Below, piece by piece: positions 9,689 through 18,205 of a stretch of DNA of 64,000 nt. The stretch's first letter is position 1. Each line of letters opens with the position of its first letter. Origin of the DNA: Flavobacterium aquariorum (GTDB lineage Bacteria; Bacteroidota; Bacteroidia; Flavobacteriales; Flavobacteriaceae); the NCBI RefSeq assembly GCF_003254745.1, contig NZ_QKXH01000002.1, positions 434,001-498,000 on the forward strand, given 5' to 3'. The position numbers and the translations under genes are program-made. The notes under the pieces were generated by a model. That model saw only the letters and a list, made by a program, of their open reading frames with translations, ran no database searches and was not told where the DNA came from.

Positions 9689-10462
9689 ATGTCTAAACTT
9701 GCTGCTCAAAATCAATTTCTTGATTTATCCGATTACGGTAGACCGCTTGCCAAAATATTTGCCAATCAATTAAAAAATACTCGTTTTACCCCCATTCACG
9801 TAACACTTCTTTTCGGTATTTCTGGTCTGATTGCTATCTTTTGTATTTTACAAAATCACTATTTTTTGGCCTCTTTTTTCATTATTTTAAAATCAATAAT
9901 TGATGCCGCCGATGGTGAATTATCACGAGTTAAAAATACACCATCGTACACTGGAAGATACCTTGATAGCGTGTTCGATATAATCTTGAATTTTTTGATA
10001 TTGATGACTATTTGCTATGTGTCAAAAACTACTTTTTGTATAACTTTTTTGGCATTTATCGGGATACAATTGCAAGGCACTTTGTACAACTATTACTATG
10101 TAATTTTGAGAAATAAATCTGTTGGAGGAGACGCAACAAGTCAAATTTTCGAAGACCAATCCCCACGTGCATTACCTGGTGAAAGTCAAAAATCAGTCGA
10201 TATTTTGTTCAAAATTTATACTCTCGTTTATGGTGTTTTTGACAAGATTATTCATGCTTTGGACAAAGAGGCATACAAGGTAAAATCATTTCCAAATTGG
10301 TTCATGACAATTCTTTCAATTTATGGATTGGGTTTTCAATTATTGATAATTGCTGTTATGCTTTCTTTAAACGGGCTAGAGTACATCGCCCCGTTTTTTA
10401 TAATTTACTCTTTTCTTATTTTTGTGCTAATAGCGATAAGAAAAGCATTTATACAGCCTTAA
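9689..10462 (+). CDS. CDP-alcohol phosphatidyltransferase family protein
   Basis: Integral membrane enzyme expected to transfer a phosphatidyl or phospho-alcohol group from a CDP-alcohol to an acceptor alcohol, in phospholipid or related polar-lipid synthesis. The full family signature DxxDG-x2-[AS]-R-x8-G-x3-D-x3-D is present from D72 to D97 (DAADGELSR... GRYLDSVFD). About six hydrophobic helices surround it. The ATG at 9689 is preferred to an in-frame TTG ten codons upstream, because the extension is not hydrophobic or conserved-looking. It is 257 aa from this start. It stands alone after a terminator. The product lipid is not predictable. Confidence 0.85.
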   Translation: MSKLAAQNQFLDLSDYGRPLAKIFANQLKNTRFTPIHVTLLFGISGLIAIFCILQNHYFLASFFIILKSIIDAADGELSRVKNTPSYTGRYLDSVFDIILNFLILMTICYVSKTTFCITFLAFIGIQLQGTLYNYYYVILRNKSVGGDATSQIFEDQSPRALPGESQKSVDILFKIYTLVYGVFDKIIHALDKEAYKVKSFPNWFMTILSIYGLGFQLLIIAVMLSLNGLEYIAPFFIIYSFLIFVLIAIRKAFIQP

Positions 10463-10554
10463 AATCATCATAAACAAAATCTATACACGATGTTTAAACT
10501 ACATTAATTCAGTATTTTAAAACAAATTACATCATTAATAATTTGAAGTTGTTT

Positions 10555-11325
10555 TTAACTTATCCAATTTTTAAAATCCGACACCTTTTCCCGACTTACA
10601 ATCACCTCGTCTTCCTTATAAGTAGGCAAAATAATCTTTAACCTAGAGTTGCTGTACACTACAATTTCCTTTATTGCCTTTAGCGGAATTATGAATTTTC
10701 TGCTGATTCTATAAAAATCAGTAGTATCTAATTCTTGCTCCAAAACTTCCAAAGTGCAATCCATCAAATAATTTCTGTTATCGAAAGTGTGAATATATGT
10801 TCCCTTATTTTCGCTAAAAAAACATTCAATCTCATCGGTGGAAATCACCTTGAGATGCTGCCCTATTTTTACGGTAAATCTTTTTTTGAATGTTTTTTCA
10901 AAAGGGTTCGAAAGCATTTTTCGAATTTGTTCAAAATCCAATTGTATGGATTCATTTCCTGCATTTTTTGAAAGCTGAAAATGATTTTTAAACTTCGTTA
11001 CTGCAACTTCCAAATCATCTTCGTCGATGGGTTTCAAAAGGTAATCAATGCTGTTTAATTTGAATGCACGCAATGCATATTCGTCGTAAGCAGTCGTGAA
11101 AATAACAGCACTTTTTATGTCCGTTTTTTCGAAGATTTCAAATGACAAACCATCCGATAATTGGATGTCCAAAAAAATTAAATCGGGATGTTCATTTTCG
11201 GAAAACCAATTCAACGCTTCTTCAACAGAATGAAGCATCACTTCTACCTGAACATTTATTTTTTCGAGTTTGCGTTGCAACAATCTTGCCGCCGGTTTTT
11301 CGTCTTCTATTATTATTGTGGTCAT
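10555..11325 (-). CDS. LytTR-family response regulator
   Basis: Two-component transcription regulator. The receiver domain (1-115) has acidic residues E7-D8-E9, the phosphoacceptor D53 in LIFLDIQLSDG, T78 and the conserved K98 in LLKPI. The LytTR DNA-binding domain occupies about 150-256, with the expected FFSENKGTYIHT and FYRISRKFIIPL segments. Total 256 aa. It is the last gene of a minus-strand cluster with two 2TM proteins and a LytS/YehU-like histidine kinase, which is very probably its partner. LytTR proteins bind pairs of direct repeats; no target site was identified here. Confidence 0.92.
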   Translation of the reverse strand: MTTIIIEDEKPAARLLQRKLEKINVQVEVMLHSVEEALNWFSENEHPDLIFLDIQLSDGLSFEIFEKTDIKSAVIFTTAYDEYALRAFKLNSIDYLLKPIDEDDLEVAVTKFKNHFQLSKNAGNESIQLDFEQIRKMLSNPFEKTFKKRFTVKIGQHLKVISTDEIECFFSENKGTYIHTFDNRNYLMDCTLEVLEQELDTTDFYRISRKFIIPLKAIKEIVVYSNSRLKIILPTYKEDEVIVSREKVSDFKNWIS

Positions 11326-11329
11326 ATTT

Positions 11330-11376
11330 AAATTTTAGATTACAGATTGCAGAATTTAGATTGCAGATTGCAGATT
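11330..11376. repeat. Short AGATTGCAGATT-type tandem repeat
   Basis: The stretch is made of imperfect copies of TTTAGATTGCAGATTGCAGA between the LytTR gene and the upstream 2TM gene. A second, shorter instance lies at 48111-48137. Function unknown; such low-complexity spacers are common between Flavobacterium genes. Confidence 0.6.
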
Positions 11377-11416
11377 TTGAAATTTCACTGATTACTATTT
11401 TCTGCTAACTGACAAC

Positions 11417-11770
11417 TCACTCCCACTTTTGACTCTTGTCTTTATCCATAAACTCTTTGATTTTTCTTTCTTCCCAGTCGGCACCAAAAAATAGATCTCT
11501 ACCAAAAACAGACATTCCATGAGCTACCAAACCGATGCCCCAAAACAATGCTGTGGAAAAAGTTTCCCATCTAAAAAAAACTTCGGTTCCCAATACGCTC
11601 CTATTAAAACTAGAGACAATTATAAAAGCATTTACCAAAACATAAATCAGTAAATGAATATAGAATCCTTTGATTCTTTTTACTCTTTTATAAGCCAATT
11701 CATATCTTGTGTCTGGATTGAAATTTTCATCCTGAAAATTTTCTAATAACCGTTTTCTATATCTTCCCAT
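11417..11770 (-). CDS. 2TM domain-containing protein
   Basis: Small membrane protein of the 2TM family (117 aa) whose biochemical role is unknown. After a charged N-terminus it has the family motif YKRVKRIKGFYIHLLIY (about 27-43) leading into the first helix. The second helix contains FWGIGLVAHGMSVFG, and the tail is DWEERKIKEF. It sits between the LytTR regulator and another 2TM gene, in the same operon as a histidine kinase with the same domain fused. A part in membrane signalling is inferred from context only. Confidence 0.85.
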   Translation of the reverse strand: MGRYRKRLLENFQDENFNPDTRYELAYKRVKRIKGFYIHLLIYVLVNAFIIVSSFNRSVLGTEVFFRWETFSTALFWGIGLVAHGMSVFGRDLFFGADWEERKIKEFMDKDKSQKWE

Positions 11771-11794
11771 TTTATTTTATTTTATTTTTAGATT

Positions 11795-11905
11795 CTAAGT
11801 TGCTAAGGCACTAAGATTTAAAAAGCCAAACTAATAAGCTCGAAATTGAGTTACTTTTCTTTAAACTTAGAATCTTAGAAACTTAAACTCTTAGCAGCTC
11901 TTAAA
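11795..11905. repeat. CTAAG-rich inverted repeat, copy 1
   Basis: Arms reading GATTCTAAGTTGCTAAGGCACTAAG (in shorter pieces) on the left and CTTAGAATCTTAGAAACTTA on the right can fold into a long imperfect hairpin. A related copy lies at 14855-14922. It separates two 2TM genes. Confidence 0.6.
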
Positions 11906-11908
11906 TTA

Positions 11909-12214
11909 TTATTCCCACGTTTTTTTTGTTTGCTCTTCTTTTTCCATATATTCTTTAATTTTTCGTTCTTCCCATTCTCTATTAAAAAATGGTGAATAAT
12001 TAAAAACTTTTAATCCATGAAAAAGAACACCAATTCCCCATCCCAATAAAGGCCAAAAGAACCATAAATACTGTGGCGATGTTACTAAATTTAATACTAG
12101 TAAAAAGCAATTTACCACTATATAGGAAATCAAATTTCCATAAAAACCTTTTATCTCTTCTACTCTTTTTCTCGCTTTATAATAGCGTTCTTCGTCTGTA
12201 TTTTGATTTTCCAT
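11909..12214 (-). CDS. 2TM domain-containing protein
   Basis: Second stand-alone 2TM protein (101 aa). It begins MENQNTDEERYYKARKRVEE and has KGFYGNLISYIVVN leading into the first helix. LLGWGIGVLFHGLKVF lies in the second helix, followed by EWEERKIKEYMEKEE at the C-terminus. It is almost collinear with the C-terminal domain of the histidine kinase encoded 30 bases upstream, pointing to tandem duplication. Function unknown, probably connected to the adjacent kinase and LytTR regulator. Confidence 0.85.
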   Translation of the reverse strand: MENQNTDEERYYKARKRVEEIKGFYGNLISYIVVNCFLLVLNLVTSPQYLWFFWPLLGWGIGVLFHGLKVFNYSPFFNREWEERKIKEYMEKEEQTKKTWE

Positions 12215-12244
12215 GACTTCTAAAATTTATAATTAAATTACATC

Positions 12245-13600
12245 CTATTTCCAACTCTGCTTGTTGTTTTCTTTTTCTAATATTTCCTTAATTTTTCTTT
12301 CTTCCCAATCAGTTCCATACCCAAATACCTTAAAAGCATGCATCGTTAAACCGAATCCCCAACCCGCTGCAGAGAACCAGAACCAATGAAATTTTGGCAT
12401 ATAGGTGAGATTAATAAATATTAAAATTGGAATCACAGTACAATAGGAAATCAAATTCCCATAGAATCCTTTGAGTTGTTCGACTCTCTTTTTTGCTCTG
12501 TTGTAAGCTCCATTTTCATTGTAATTTAAAGTTGTTTCCATAACACTGATTTGTTTAGTTAAAATCGGAATCTTAACCGTAAATGTTTTTTCATTTTGTT
12601 CTATCAACACTTTTCTGTTGGTAATAATTCCGTACCTATCCACAATATTTTGCAATCCTACACCTTGACGACTTTGAATAACTTCTTTCTTTTGAAAATC
12701 ATTTTGAATCGCCAAATAATCACCATCAATAAATATTCTGATGTGCAACGGTTTTTGTTCACTAACCACATTGTGTTTTACTGTGTTTTCCAGAAGCAAC
12801 TGCAACGAAAGCGGTACCACTTTGGCCTCTGGATTTATATCTGTTTCTGGCAATTCATAAAACAGACTGTTTTCGAAACGCATTTTCAAAAGGTTCATGT
12901 ACGTTTTGGCAAATGACAACTCTTCGGCAACCGAAACCAATTCTTTATCTTTTTGTTCCAAAACATAGCGGTATATTTTGGACAATGAAGTGGTAAAACG
13001 TTGTGCATTTTCAGGATTTTCCTCAATCAATGAACTTAAAACATTCAAACTATTAAAAAGGAAATGCGGGTCGATTTGATTTTTTAAGGTTTCAAACTTG
13101 GCATTTGCAGTTCCGGCGATGATTTTTTGCTGAGTTACTTCAGTTTTTGATGCTTGTTTCCATTTTACCATAAAACTTCTGGCTTGCATAAAAACAGAAA
13201 CCCCTAATGACAAAATGATGTAAAAGAGATGAATCCAAACCATCCTTTCATTAAAAAACTGATCTATGGACATTTTTTGCAAAATCACAAAAATGATATA
13301 ATTTATGCCCAAAACAACAGGAATTGTGTACAGAACAGTAACCAAAATCCCGTAATAAACTCTCAAATTAGTTTGCTCGAGCCAATCCCATTTCCTGTCA
13401 AGTAAATTATTCAAAAAACCATTCCCAAAACCCAAACCAAAAGAATACAAGCAACTCAAAGAGAACGTTATTAAGACATTTTGTATACTAAAATCACTTC
13501 CTAATAAAACTGAAAAAACAACCGTAAAAACCATAGAAATTTTGAAACACATAATCGTTCCACTCTTTAAATCAGAAAATGTATTTCTATAGTCTTTCAT
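12245..13600 (-). CDS. LytS/YehU-type histidine kinase fused to a C-terminal 2TM domain
   Basis: Membrane sensor kinase. Four predicted helices lie in residues 17-140. They are followed by the His_kinase domain with the phosphoacceptor His179 in LKNQIDPHFLFNSLN. The N-box (LLENTVKHN) is at 269-277 and the GxGLxN motif at 313-318. An extra 2TM domain spans about 354-451, with helices near 383-400 and 405-425 and DWEERKIKEI at the end. Met354 begins METTLNYNENGAYNRAKKRV, which aligns with the very start of the neighbouring stand-alone 2TM protein, so the tail looks like a former separate gene joined in frame. The LytTR gene at 10555-11325 is the likely output partner. Confidence 0.9.
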   Translation of the reverse strand: MKDYRNTFSDLKSGTIMCFKISMVFTVVFSVLLGSDFSIQNVLITFSLSCLYSFGLGFGNGFLNNLLDRKWDWLEQTNLRVYYGILVTVLYTIPVVLGINYIIFVILQKMSIDQFFNERMVWIHLFYIILSLGVSVFMQARSFMVKWKQASKTEVTQQKIIAGTANAKFETLKNQIDPHFLFNSLNVLSSLIEENPENAQRFTTSLSKIYRYVLEQKDKELVSVAEELSFAKTYMNLLKMRFENSLFYELPETDINPEAKVVPLSLQLLLENTVKHNVVSEQKPLHIRIFIDGDYLAIQNDFQKKEVIQSRQGVGLQNIVDRYGIITNRKVLIEQNEKTFTVKIPILTKQISVMETTLNYNENGAYNRAKKRVEQLKGFYGNLISYCTVIPILIFINLTYMPKFHWFWFSAAGWGFGLTMHAFKVFGYGTDWEERKIKEILEKENNKQSWK

Positions 13601-13624
13601 TATAATCAGCTTAAATTAATTTAA

Positions 13625-14245
13625 TCATTTACAGTTCTTCTGAGCTTCCAATGCTCTATCCAATCCCCATTTTGGTGAGAAAGGCGTTTCCGGTTTAAAA
13701 GTAGCAAAAAGTTCGATAGCTTTATCAACTTGTACACAAAGCGGTTTTGTATCAACACCTGTCCATTTTGCTCCTCCTAACTGATAATCTGCTTCACCAA
13801 AAACGGCTCTCGGATTATTCGGATCTAAAGCTTTGGCTTTGGCGTAAGCTTCCATTACTTTAGCCGAATATTTCATTCCGTTTGTCATAGGATCAGCAAC
13901 GACCCAAGCAGTGTAAATCATGGCCTGCATAATGTACAACTCAGCATTCTTTTGATCCTTTATCATTTCTACATCCAAGACATTTTGCGCTTTGGTAAGC
14001 AAAGCATTTACTTGGGTTTTATCCTGAATTGCAAAAGAACTGGTAGTATTTACCAACGCTACATAATAATTAGGCAACCAACTGGTTTTATCCGCAGCCG
14101 CTATACGCTCAAACATATCAGAAGCTTCGGTATTTTTTCCTTCTCCCCAAAGCTGAAACGCTTTTCCCATTCCTTGTTCAAATTTTCCTTGAGCCGAACT
14201 TATTACAGCTACAAATAATGCGATAGTGGTGATAATTTTTTTCAT
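13625..14245 (-). CDS. Secreted TPR-like protein of unknown function
   Basis: 206 aa with a signal peptide (MKKIITTIALFVAVISSAQG, predicted cut near residue 19). The mature part is helical. Repeats reminiscent of TPR units are visible: GKAFQLWGEGKNTEASDMFE near 27-46, YIMQAMIYTAW near 103-113, and AYAKAKALDPNNPRAVFGEA near 133-152. A C-terminal cysteine lies in QKNCK. No enzymatic motif was found. It starts 27 bases after the DUF2141 gene and precedes the histidine kinase by 25 bases, so it is probably in one operon with them. A periplasmic scaffold or sensor accessory is possible but unproven. Confidence 0.75.
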   Translation of the reverse strand: MKKIITTIALFVAVISSAQGKFEQGMGKAFQLWGEGKNTEASDMFERIAAADKTSWLPNYYVALVNTTSSFAIQDKTQVNALLTKAQNVLDVEMIKDQKNAELYIMQAMIYTAWVVADPMTNGMKYSAKVMEAYAKAKALDPNNPRAVFGEADYQLGGAKWTGVDTKPLCVQVDKAIELFATFKPETPFSPKWGLDRALEAQKNCK

Positions 14246-14271
14246 TTTGATTTATGTTAAATGGTTATTTT

Positions 14272-14685
14272 TTAGTTATTGAATTTGATTTCTATTTTTG
14301 AATTTTTGTCGATGTTGAATTTGGCATCCTCATATTTTGGAGGTCCCATAAATCCTTTTGCATCGTTCGAGCAGGCAAAATCTTCAGAAGGGATTCCCAT
14401 CATATTTTTGTCCAATTTTCCGTTGCTGTTTTCATCTTGATAGGTAGATATTCCATATTCTCCTTTTGGGATACCTACAAAAGTAACGGTGGCACTGCTG
14501 TTTTTAATTTCAGAAGTAATGCTTTTGTAAGTTGATTTCAGAAACGTGGCATCCGAATTGTACAAACCTACTTTTAAAATTCCTGTATTGCTTTTTAAAC
14601 CTGAAACAGAAACGGTAAGATTGACATTTTGAGCAGATAATAAGCTACAAATGAAAAATGCGATTGCGGTGATGATTTTTAACAT
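14272..14685 (-). CDS. DUF2141 domain-containing secreted protein
   Basis: 137 aa; signal peptide 1-18 (cut after LLSAQ), then one DUF2141 domain. Visible family features are the opening beta-strand VNLTVSVSGLKSNTG, IPKGEYGISTYQDENSNGKLDKN (reported in pieces: PKGEY, then DENSNGKLD), and the FMGPPKYEDAKF end motif. The DxNxNGKxD segment resembles a calcium-binding loop. The family function is unknown. A paralogue with the same motifs is at 37039-37458. Neighbours are a TonB-dependent receptor upstream and a secreted TPR-like protein downstream. Confidence 0.85.
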   Translation of the reverse strand: MLKIITAIAFFICSLLSAQNVNLTVSVSGLKSNTGILKVGLYNSDATFLKSTYKSITSEIKNSSATVTFVGIPKGEYGISTYQDENSNGKLDKNMMGIPSEDFACSNDAKGFMGPPKYEDAKFNIDKNSKIEIKFNN

Positions 14686-14854
14686 GGTGTTTGATTTTTA
14701 GTTGTGATTAATAATGATTGAAACTCTTTTTTATATTTTTATTGAAATTGCTATTGCTTTTATTCTTGAACAAATTTATATTGACATTACGTCTTTTAAA
14801 ACTTAATGATACCGAACTGTCAGTTTTGATGGATGAATTGTTTCTTTTGAAGTT

Positions 14855-14922
14855 TCTAAGTTTCTGAGCTACTAAGATTCTAAGTCTTTTTCTTAGCGAC
14901 TTAGAGTCTTAGAAACTTTTTT
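14855..14922. repeat. CTAAG-rich inverted repeat, copy 2
   Basis: The left arm (AAGTTTCTAAGTTTCTGAG...CTAAGATTCTAAG) and the right arm (CTTAGAGTCTTAGAAACTT) are complementary and fold into a hairpin. It lies just downstream of the TonB-dependent receptor stop, so it may also act as terminator. Related to the element at 11795-11905. Confidence 0.65.
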
Positions 14923-17080
14923 ACAAATTCTTCAACTGATTGTCGTTTTTATTTTTGCTGATGGTCCAAAAGAAACCGATAAAGAAGAATCTGTCCGCTG
15001 CCGGTTTGATGGCGCTTCTTCTGTATTCTCCATTGGCATCGGGTCTAAGTGCATAATTATATCCATACACATTATTCGCTCCTAAAACATTGGAAACCGA
15101 GAAATACAAAATCTTTTGGGTAGTTAGCAAATATGCCCAATTGAAACTCAAATCGTTGTATGATTTTGTTTTCCCATTCATAAATTGGGTTTCGTTCGGA
15201 TTGTTATATGGTCTTCCAGTACTAAAGGAATTCGTGAAACCCAGTTGAGATTTCCATTCCGGAATCCAATATTTAGTCACTATAGACAAGCTATTGTTTG
15301 GAACAAAATTGGGAGTCACCTGAGTTGGGTAATTTTTATACAAACGCTCGGTATCGATATATGAATACGAAACCCAATATTCTAAGTTTTTGATAGTTTT
15401 TCCGTCTCTCCAAAACAAATCCAAACCTTTGGCATATCCTGTTCCATCATTGGTAAATATTGAATTGTAGACAACTGTAGGACTGTCAAATCGAGTCAGA
15501 TTACTGTAATCTTTATAATATGCTTCGGCTCTAAGTGTACGCCCTTCTTTACTGTATTGGTAATTCAAGATATAATGGGACGCTTTTTCGCTCTCAAACT
15601 GATTGTTTTTAGAAAACTTGATATACTCGACACTTGGCGTTTGGGAGAAATCACCATATGCAAAAGACAACTGGCTGAATTTCGCCATTTTGTAGGCTAA
15701 CGAAATTCTTGGAGAAATAGAATTGTCATTTGTTAATTCATTTGCGGAAGCGCGAACGCCGACTTTTGCTGCCAACTTTTTCGAAAAGAAAATATCGGCT
15801 TCCGTATACAATGCTCCAATGGTATTGTCATATCCGTAATCAAAGGTGTTCCCTGCGTTTCGGGTAAAATCTTCAGTATATTTGGTGATAAAATAATCGG
15901 CACCAAAAGACAATTTAAAACGATTGGAGATGTTCTTTTTCAGTTTCAGCTTCATATTCACAGCGTTTTCCACATTGTTTAAGTTATCCAAATCAATATC
16001 TGATTTTACTTTATTATACCCATAACTCAAACCCGCCGTAATATTCCAATTGGTTCCGAAAAAACCATTGTAAGATGAGTTAAGATAGAAATTATCGTTT
16101 TTGGAATCGACCGTGATTTTGTCAATCGAATTGATATTTTCTTGTTTAATAACATATTGAGAAGCGTCAAAAGCAGCATACATCTTAAAAATTCCTCTTT
16201 CAAAATTGTATCTGTAGACCATTTCTCCTGACAAAGACTGTGGTGCGCTTTTCCATTCTACATCTTGGGGAACAAGTGCCTGATATGGCGTCAAATTGAT
16301 ATATGAAGTATTAATACTAAAAGAACTCTTTTTCCATTTTTGAGTATTTCCAAGACCAACACCTACAGACATTACGGAGATTTCCGTTTTGCTTTGATCC
16401 GGTTCGTCAATTGTATTCAAAAGCAGTACACTAGATAAAGCATCTCCATATTCGGCAGAATATCCACCCGTAGAAAAGGAAATTCCACTGAAAAGAAAAG
16501 GCGAAAATCGGCTGCGTGTTGGTAAATTATTAGGTGTTGAACCATAAGGCTGCGGCACTCGCATTCCATCGACATACGTTTGGGTTTCATTGGCTTCTCC
16601 TCCGCGAACGAACAATCTTCCGTCCTCACCTACCGTTTGCGTTCCCGGTAAAGATTGCAGGGCAGCTACAATATTTCCAACAGAACCTGCTGTAGTTACA
16701 ATATCCAATGGTTTTAAAACTGATACCCGAGCTTTACTTCCCGAATCCAAAGAACCCGCAGTGATTATAACAGCATCGAGTGCATTCACATTATCCCTGA
16801 GTTTAATAGTTTGATTTTGAAAATGAGCTACATCTATAACAATATTCGAAGTTTCGTAAACCAATGAACTTGCTACCAAATTTTGATTCCCGGTGGTGGC
16901 GGTGGCAAATGTAAAGTCACCATTTTCAGAAGTGGAAGCGCCATCATAACTGCCTTCAATATAAACATTGGCACCTGCGATTGGGATTCCTTTTTCATTA
17001 ACAATTTTACCTGAAATAGTGGTTTGCGAAAAAAGTGTGAAACTAAATAAAGAGGCGAATAATAAAATAATGGTTTTCAT
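14921..17080 (-). CDS. TonB-dependent receptor with CarboxypepD_reg-like domain
   Basis: Outer-membrane transporter energised by TonB. The signal peptide is 1-18 (cut after TLFSQ). A CarboxypepD_reg-like beta-sandwich follows at about 20-95 (TISGKIVNEKGIPIAGANVYIEG in overlapping pieces). The plug domain is at about 105-225, with RVSVLKPLDIVTTAG, VGEDGRLFVRGGEANE and YVDGMRVPQPYG, and the 22-strand barrel occupies the rest. It is 719 aa, near the lower end for this class. There is no SusD partner beside it, so it is not a classical polysaccharide utilisation pair. The downstream genes are a DUF2141 protein and a signalling cluster. The ligand is unknown. Confidence 0.9.
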   Translation of the reverse strand: MKTIILLFASLFSFTLFSQTTISGKIVNEKGIPIAGANVYIEGSYDGASTSENGDFTFATATTGNQNLVASSLVYETSNIVIDVAHFQNQTIKLRDNVNALDAVIITAGSLDSGSKARVSVLKPLDIVTTAGSVGNIVAALQSLPGTQTVGEDGRLFVRGGEANETQTYVDGMRVPQPYGSTPNNLPTRSRFSPFLFSGISFSTGGYSAEYGDALSSVLLLNTIDEPDQSKTEISVMSVGVGLGNTQKWKKSSFSINTSYINLTPYQALVPQDVEWKSAPQSLSGEMVYRYNFERGIFKMYAAFDASQYVIKQENINSIDKITVDSKNDNFYLNSSYNGFFGTNWNITAGLSYGYNKVKSDIDLDNLNNVENAVNMKLKLKKNISNRFKLSFGADYFITKYTEDFTRNAGNTFDYGYDNTIGALYTEADIFFSKKLAAKVGVRASANELTNDNSISPRISLAYKMAKFSQLSFAYGDFSQTPSVEYIKFSKNNQFESEKASHYILNYQYSKEGRTLRAEAYYKDYSNLTRFDSPTVVYNSIFTNDGTGYAKGLDLFWRDGKTIKNLEYWVSYSYIDTERLYKNYPTQVTPNFVPNNSLSIVTKYWIPEWKSQLGFTNSFSTGRPYNNPNETQFMNGKTKSYNDLSFNWAYLLTTQKILYFSVSNVLGANNVYGYNYALRPDANGEYRRSAIKPAADRFFFIGFFWTISKNKNDNQLKNL

Positions 17081-17226
17081 GATGACGGTTTTGATGATTT
17101 TGATGAGACAAATGTCATTCAGAAAAAAAAGGAATTCAAATTGTTGTGACCCAATTGCGGAAAATTAGGGATGAATCGTCAATTACTTATTTGTATCTTA
17201 GCTAGTAATTGCAAAAAATCATTGAT

Positions 17227-17694
17227 ATGTCAGAAAGTAAGAGAATTTCAAATCTATATCAGTCCATTTATGATGGCAATCCGTGGCTTGAGGTCACTTT
17301 GACAGACACTTTAAAAGATATAACTGCAGCACAGGCATACAGGAAAATCAATCCCGATTTAAACACAATCTGGGAAATTGTCAATCATCTAATACAGTGG
17401 AGAAGAAATATTTTGAGGCGTGTACAAGGAGAAACAATCACAACTCCTGACCATAATTATTTTGTGCCTGTTTTAGACCCATCAGAGGTTGCCTGGTACC
17501 AATCAATTCAAAATCTGGCAAAATCGCAGGAATCGTGGAATGCTTTTTTTGAGAGTTTTGACGACAAAGGTTTAGAAAAAATATATGCTAACAACAACCA
17601 TACGTATTACGAACATATTCACGGAATAATCCAGCATGATGTTTATCATTTAGGACAAATTGTTATTCTTAAAAAGTTAGTTAAACATTCTTAA
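17227..17694 (+). CDS. DinB-like metal-binding protein
   Basis: 155 aa four-helix bundle protein of the DinB/YfiT superfamily, usually metal-dependent, whose members include thiol transferases. The probable metal triad is visible: His54 in IVNHLIQWRR, and His137 and His141 in IIQHDVYHLGQIVILKK near the C-terminus. The ATG at 17227 is chosen over an in-frame TTG six codons upstream. It is transcribed divergently from the TonB receptor gene and is followed after 12 bases by the YciI-like gene. The substrate is unknown. Confidence 0.8.
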   Translation: MSESKRISNLYQSIYDGNPWLEVTLTDTLKDITAAQAYRKINPDLNTIWEIVNHLIQWRRNILRRVQGETITTPDHNYFVPVLDPSEVAWYQSIQNLAKSQESWNAFFESFDDKGLEKIYANNNHTYYEHIHGIIQHDVYHLGQIVILKKLVKHS

Positions 17695-17706
17695 AAAGAC
17701 ATTTAC

Positions 17707-18165
17707 ATGAAAAAAGCTATCCTTACATTATTGCTTATAGTTAATTTCAATCTACTTTTCTCTCAAGAAGCTAATTCCACTTATGACGAAAAACTCGCCA
17801 AATCCCTAAATGCAGATGAACGCGGAATGAAGCAATATGTGTTTTGCATTTTAAAAACCGGAAGCAACACCACCGCGACAGAGGAAGAAAAAAACGAACT
17901 GTTCAAAGGACATATGGCCAACATAACACGCCTGGCAAAAGAAGGAAAATTGGCTTTGGCAGGGCCATTTATGAAAAATGACAAAAATTATCGAGGTCTT
18001 TACATTTTTAATGTAGCTACCATCGAAGAGGCAAAAGAACTCGTCGCCACAGATCCAGCAGTAAAAGCAAATATTTTTGAAGCCGAATTAACACCTTGGT
18101 ACGGAACTGCGGCATTACAGGAAATATTGAAGATTCACGAAAAAATAACGAAAAACAAAATCTAG
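17707..18165 (+). CDS. Secreted YciI-like protein
   Basis: 152 aa with an N-terminal signal peptide (MKKAILTLLLIVNFNLLFSQ, 1-20) and a YCII-related dimeric alpha/beta-barrel domain in the mature part. Recognisable features are YVFCILKTGSN at the first strand, the GHMANITRLAKEGKLALAGPF segment (GHMANI then KLALAGPF), and the conserved-looking GLYIFNVATIEEAKELVATDPAVKA region reported here in short form (IEEAKEL, DPAV). The acidic/histidine active site suggested for YciI is only partly evident. It likely shares a transcript with the DinB-like gene. Function unknown. Confidence 0.75.
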   Translation: MKKAILTLLLIVNFNLLFSQEANSTYDEKLAKSLNADERGMKQYVFCILKTGSNTTATEEEKNELFKGHMANITRLAKEGKLALAGPFMKNDKNYRGLYIFNVATIEEAKELVATDPAVKANIFEAELTPWYGTAALQEILKIHEKITKNKI

Positions 18166-18205
18166 TTTTTTTTAAGAGCTGAGTTCGATTAATAGTCCAA
18201 AAGCC

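Noticed and set aside
14921..17080. Possible SusC/SusD polysaccharide utilisation locus
   Set aside because: No SusD-like gene, glycoside hydrolase or hybrid sensor is adjacent; the protein is shorter than typical SusC.
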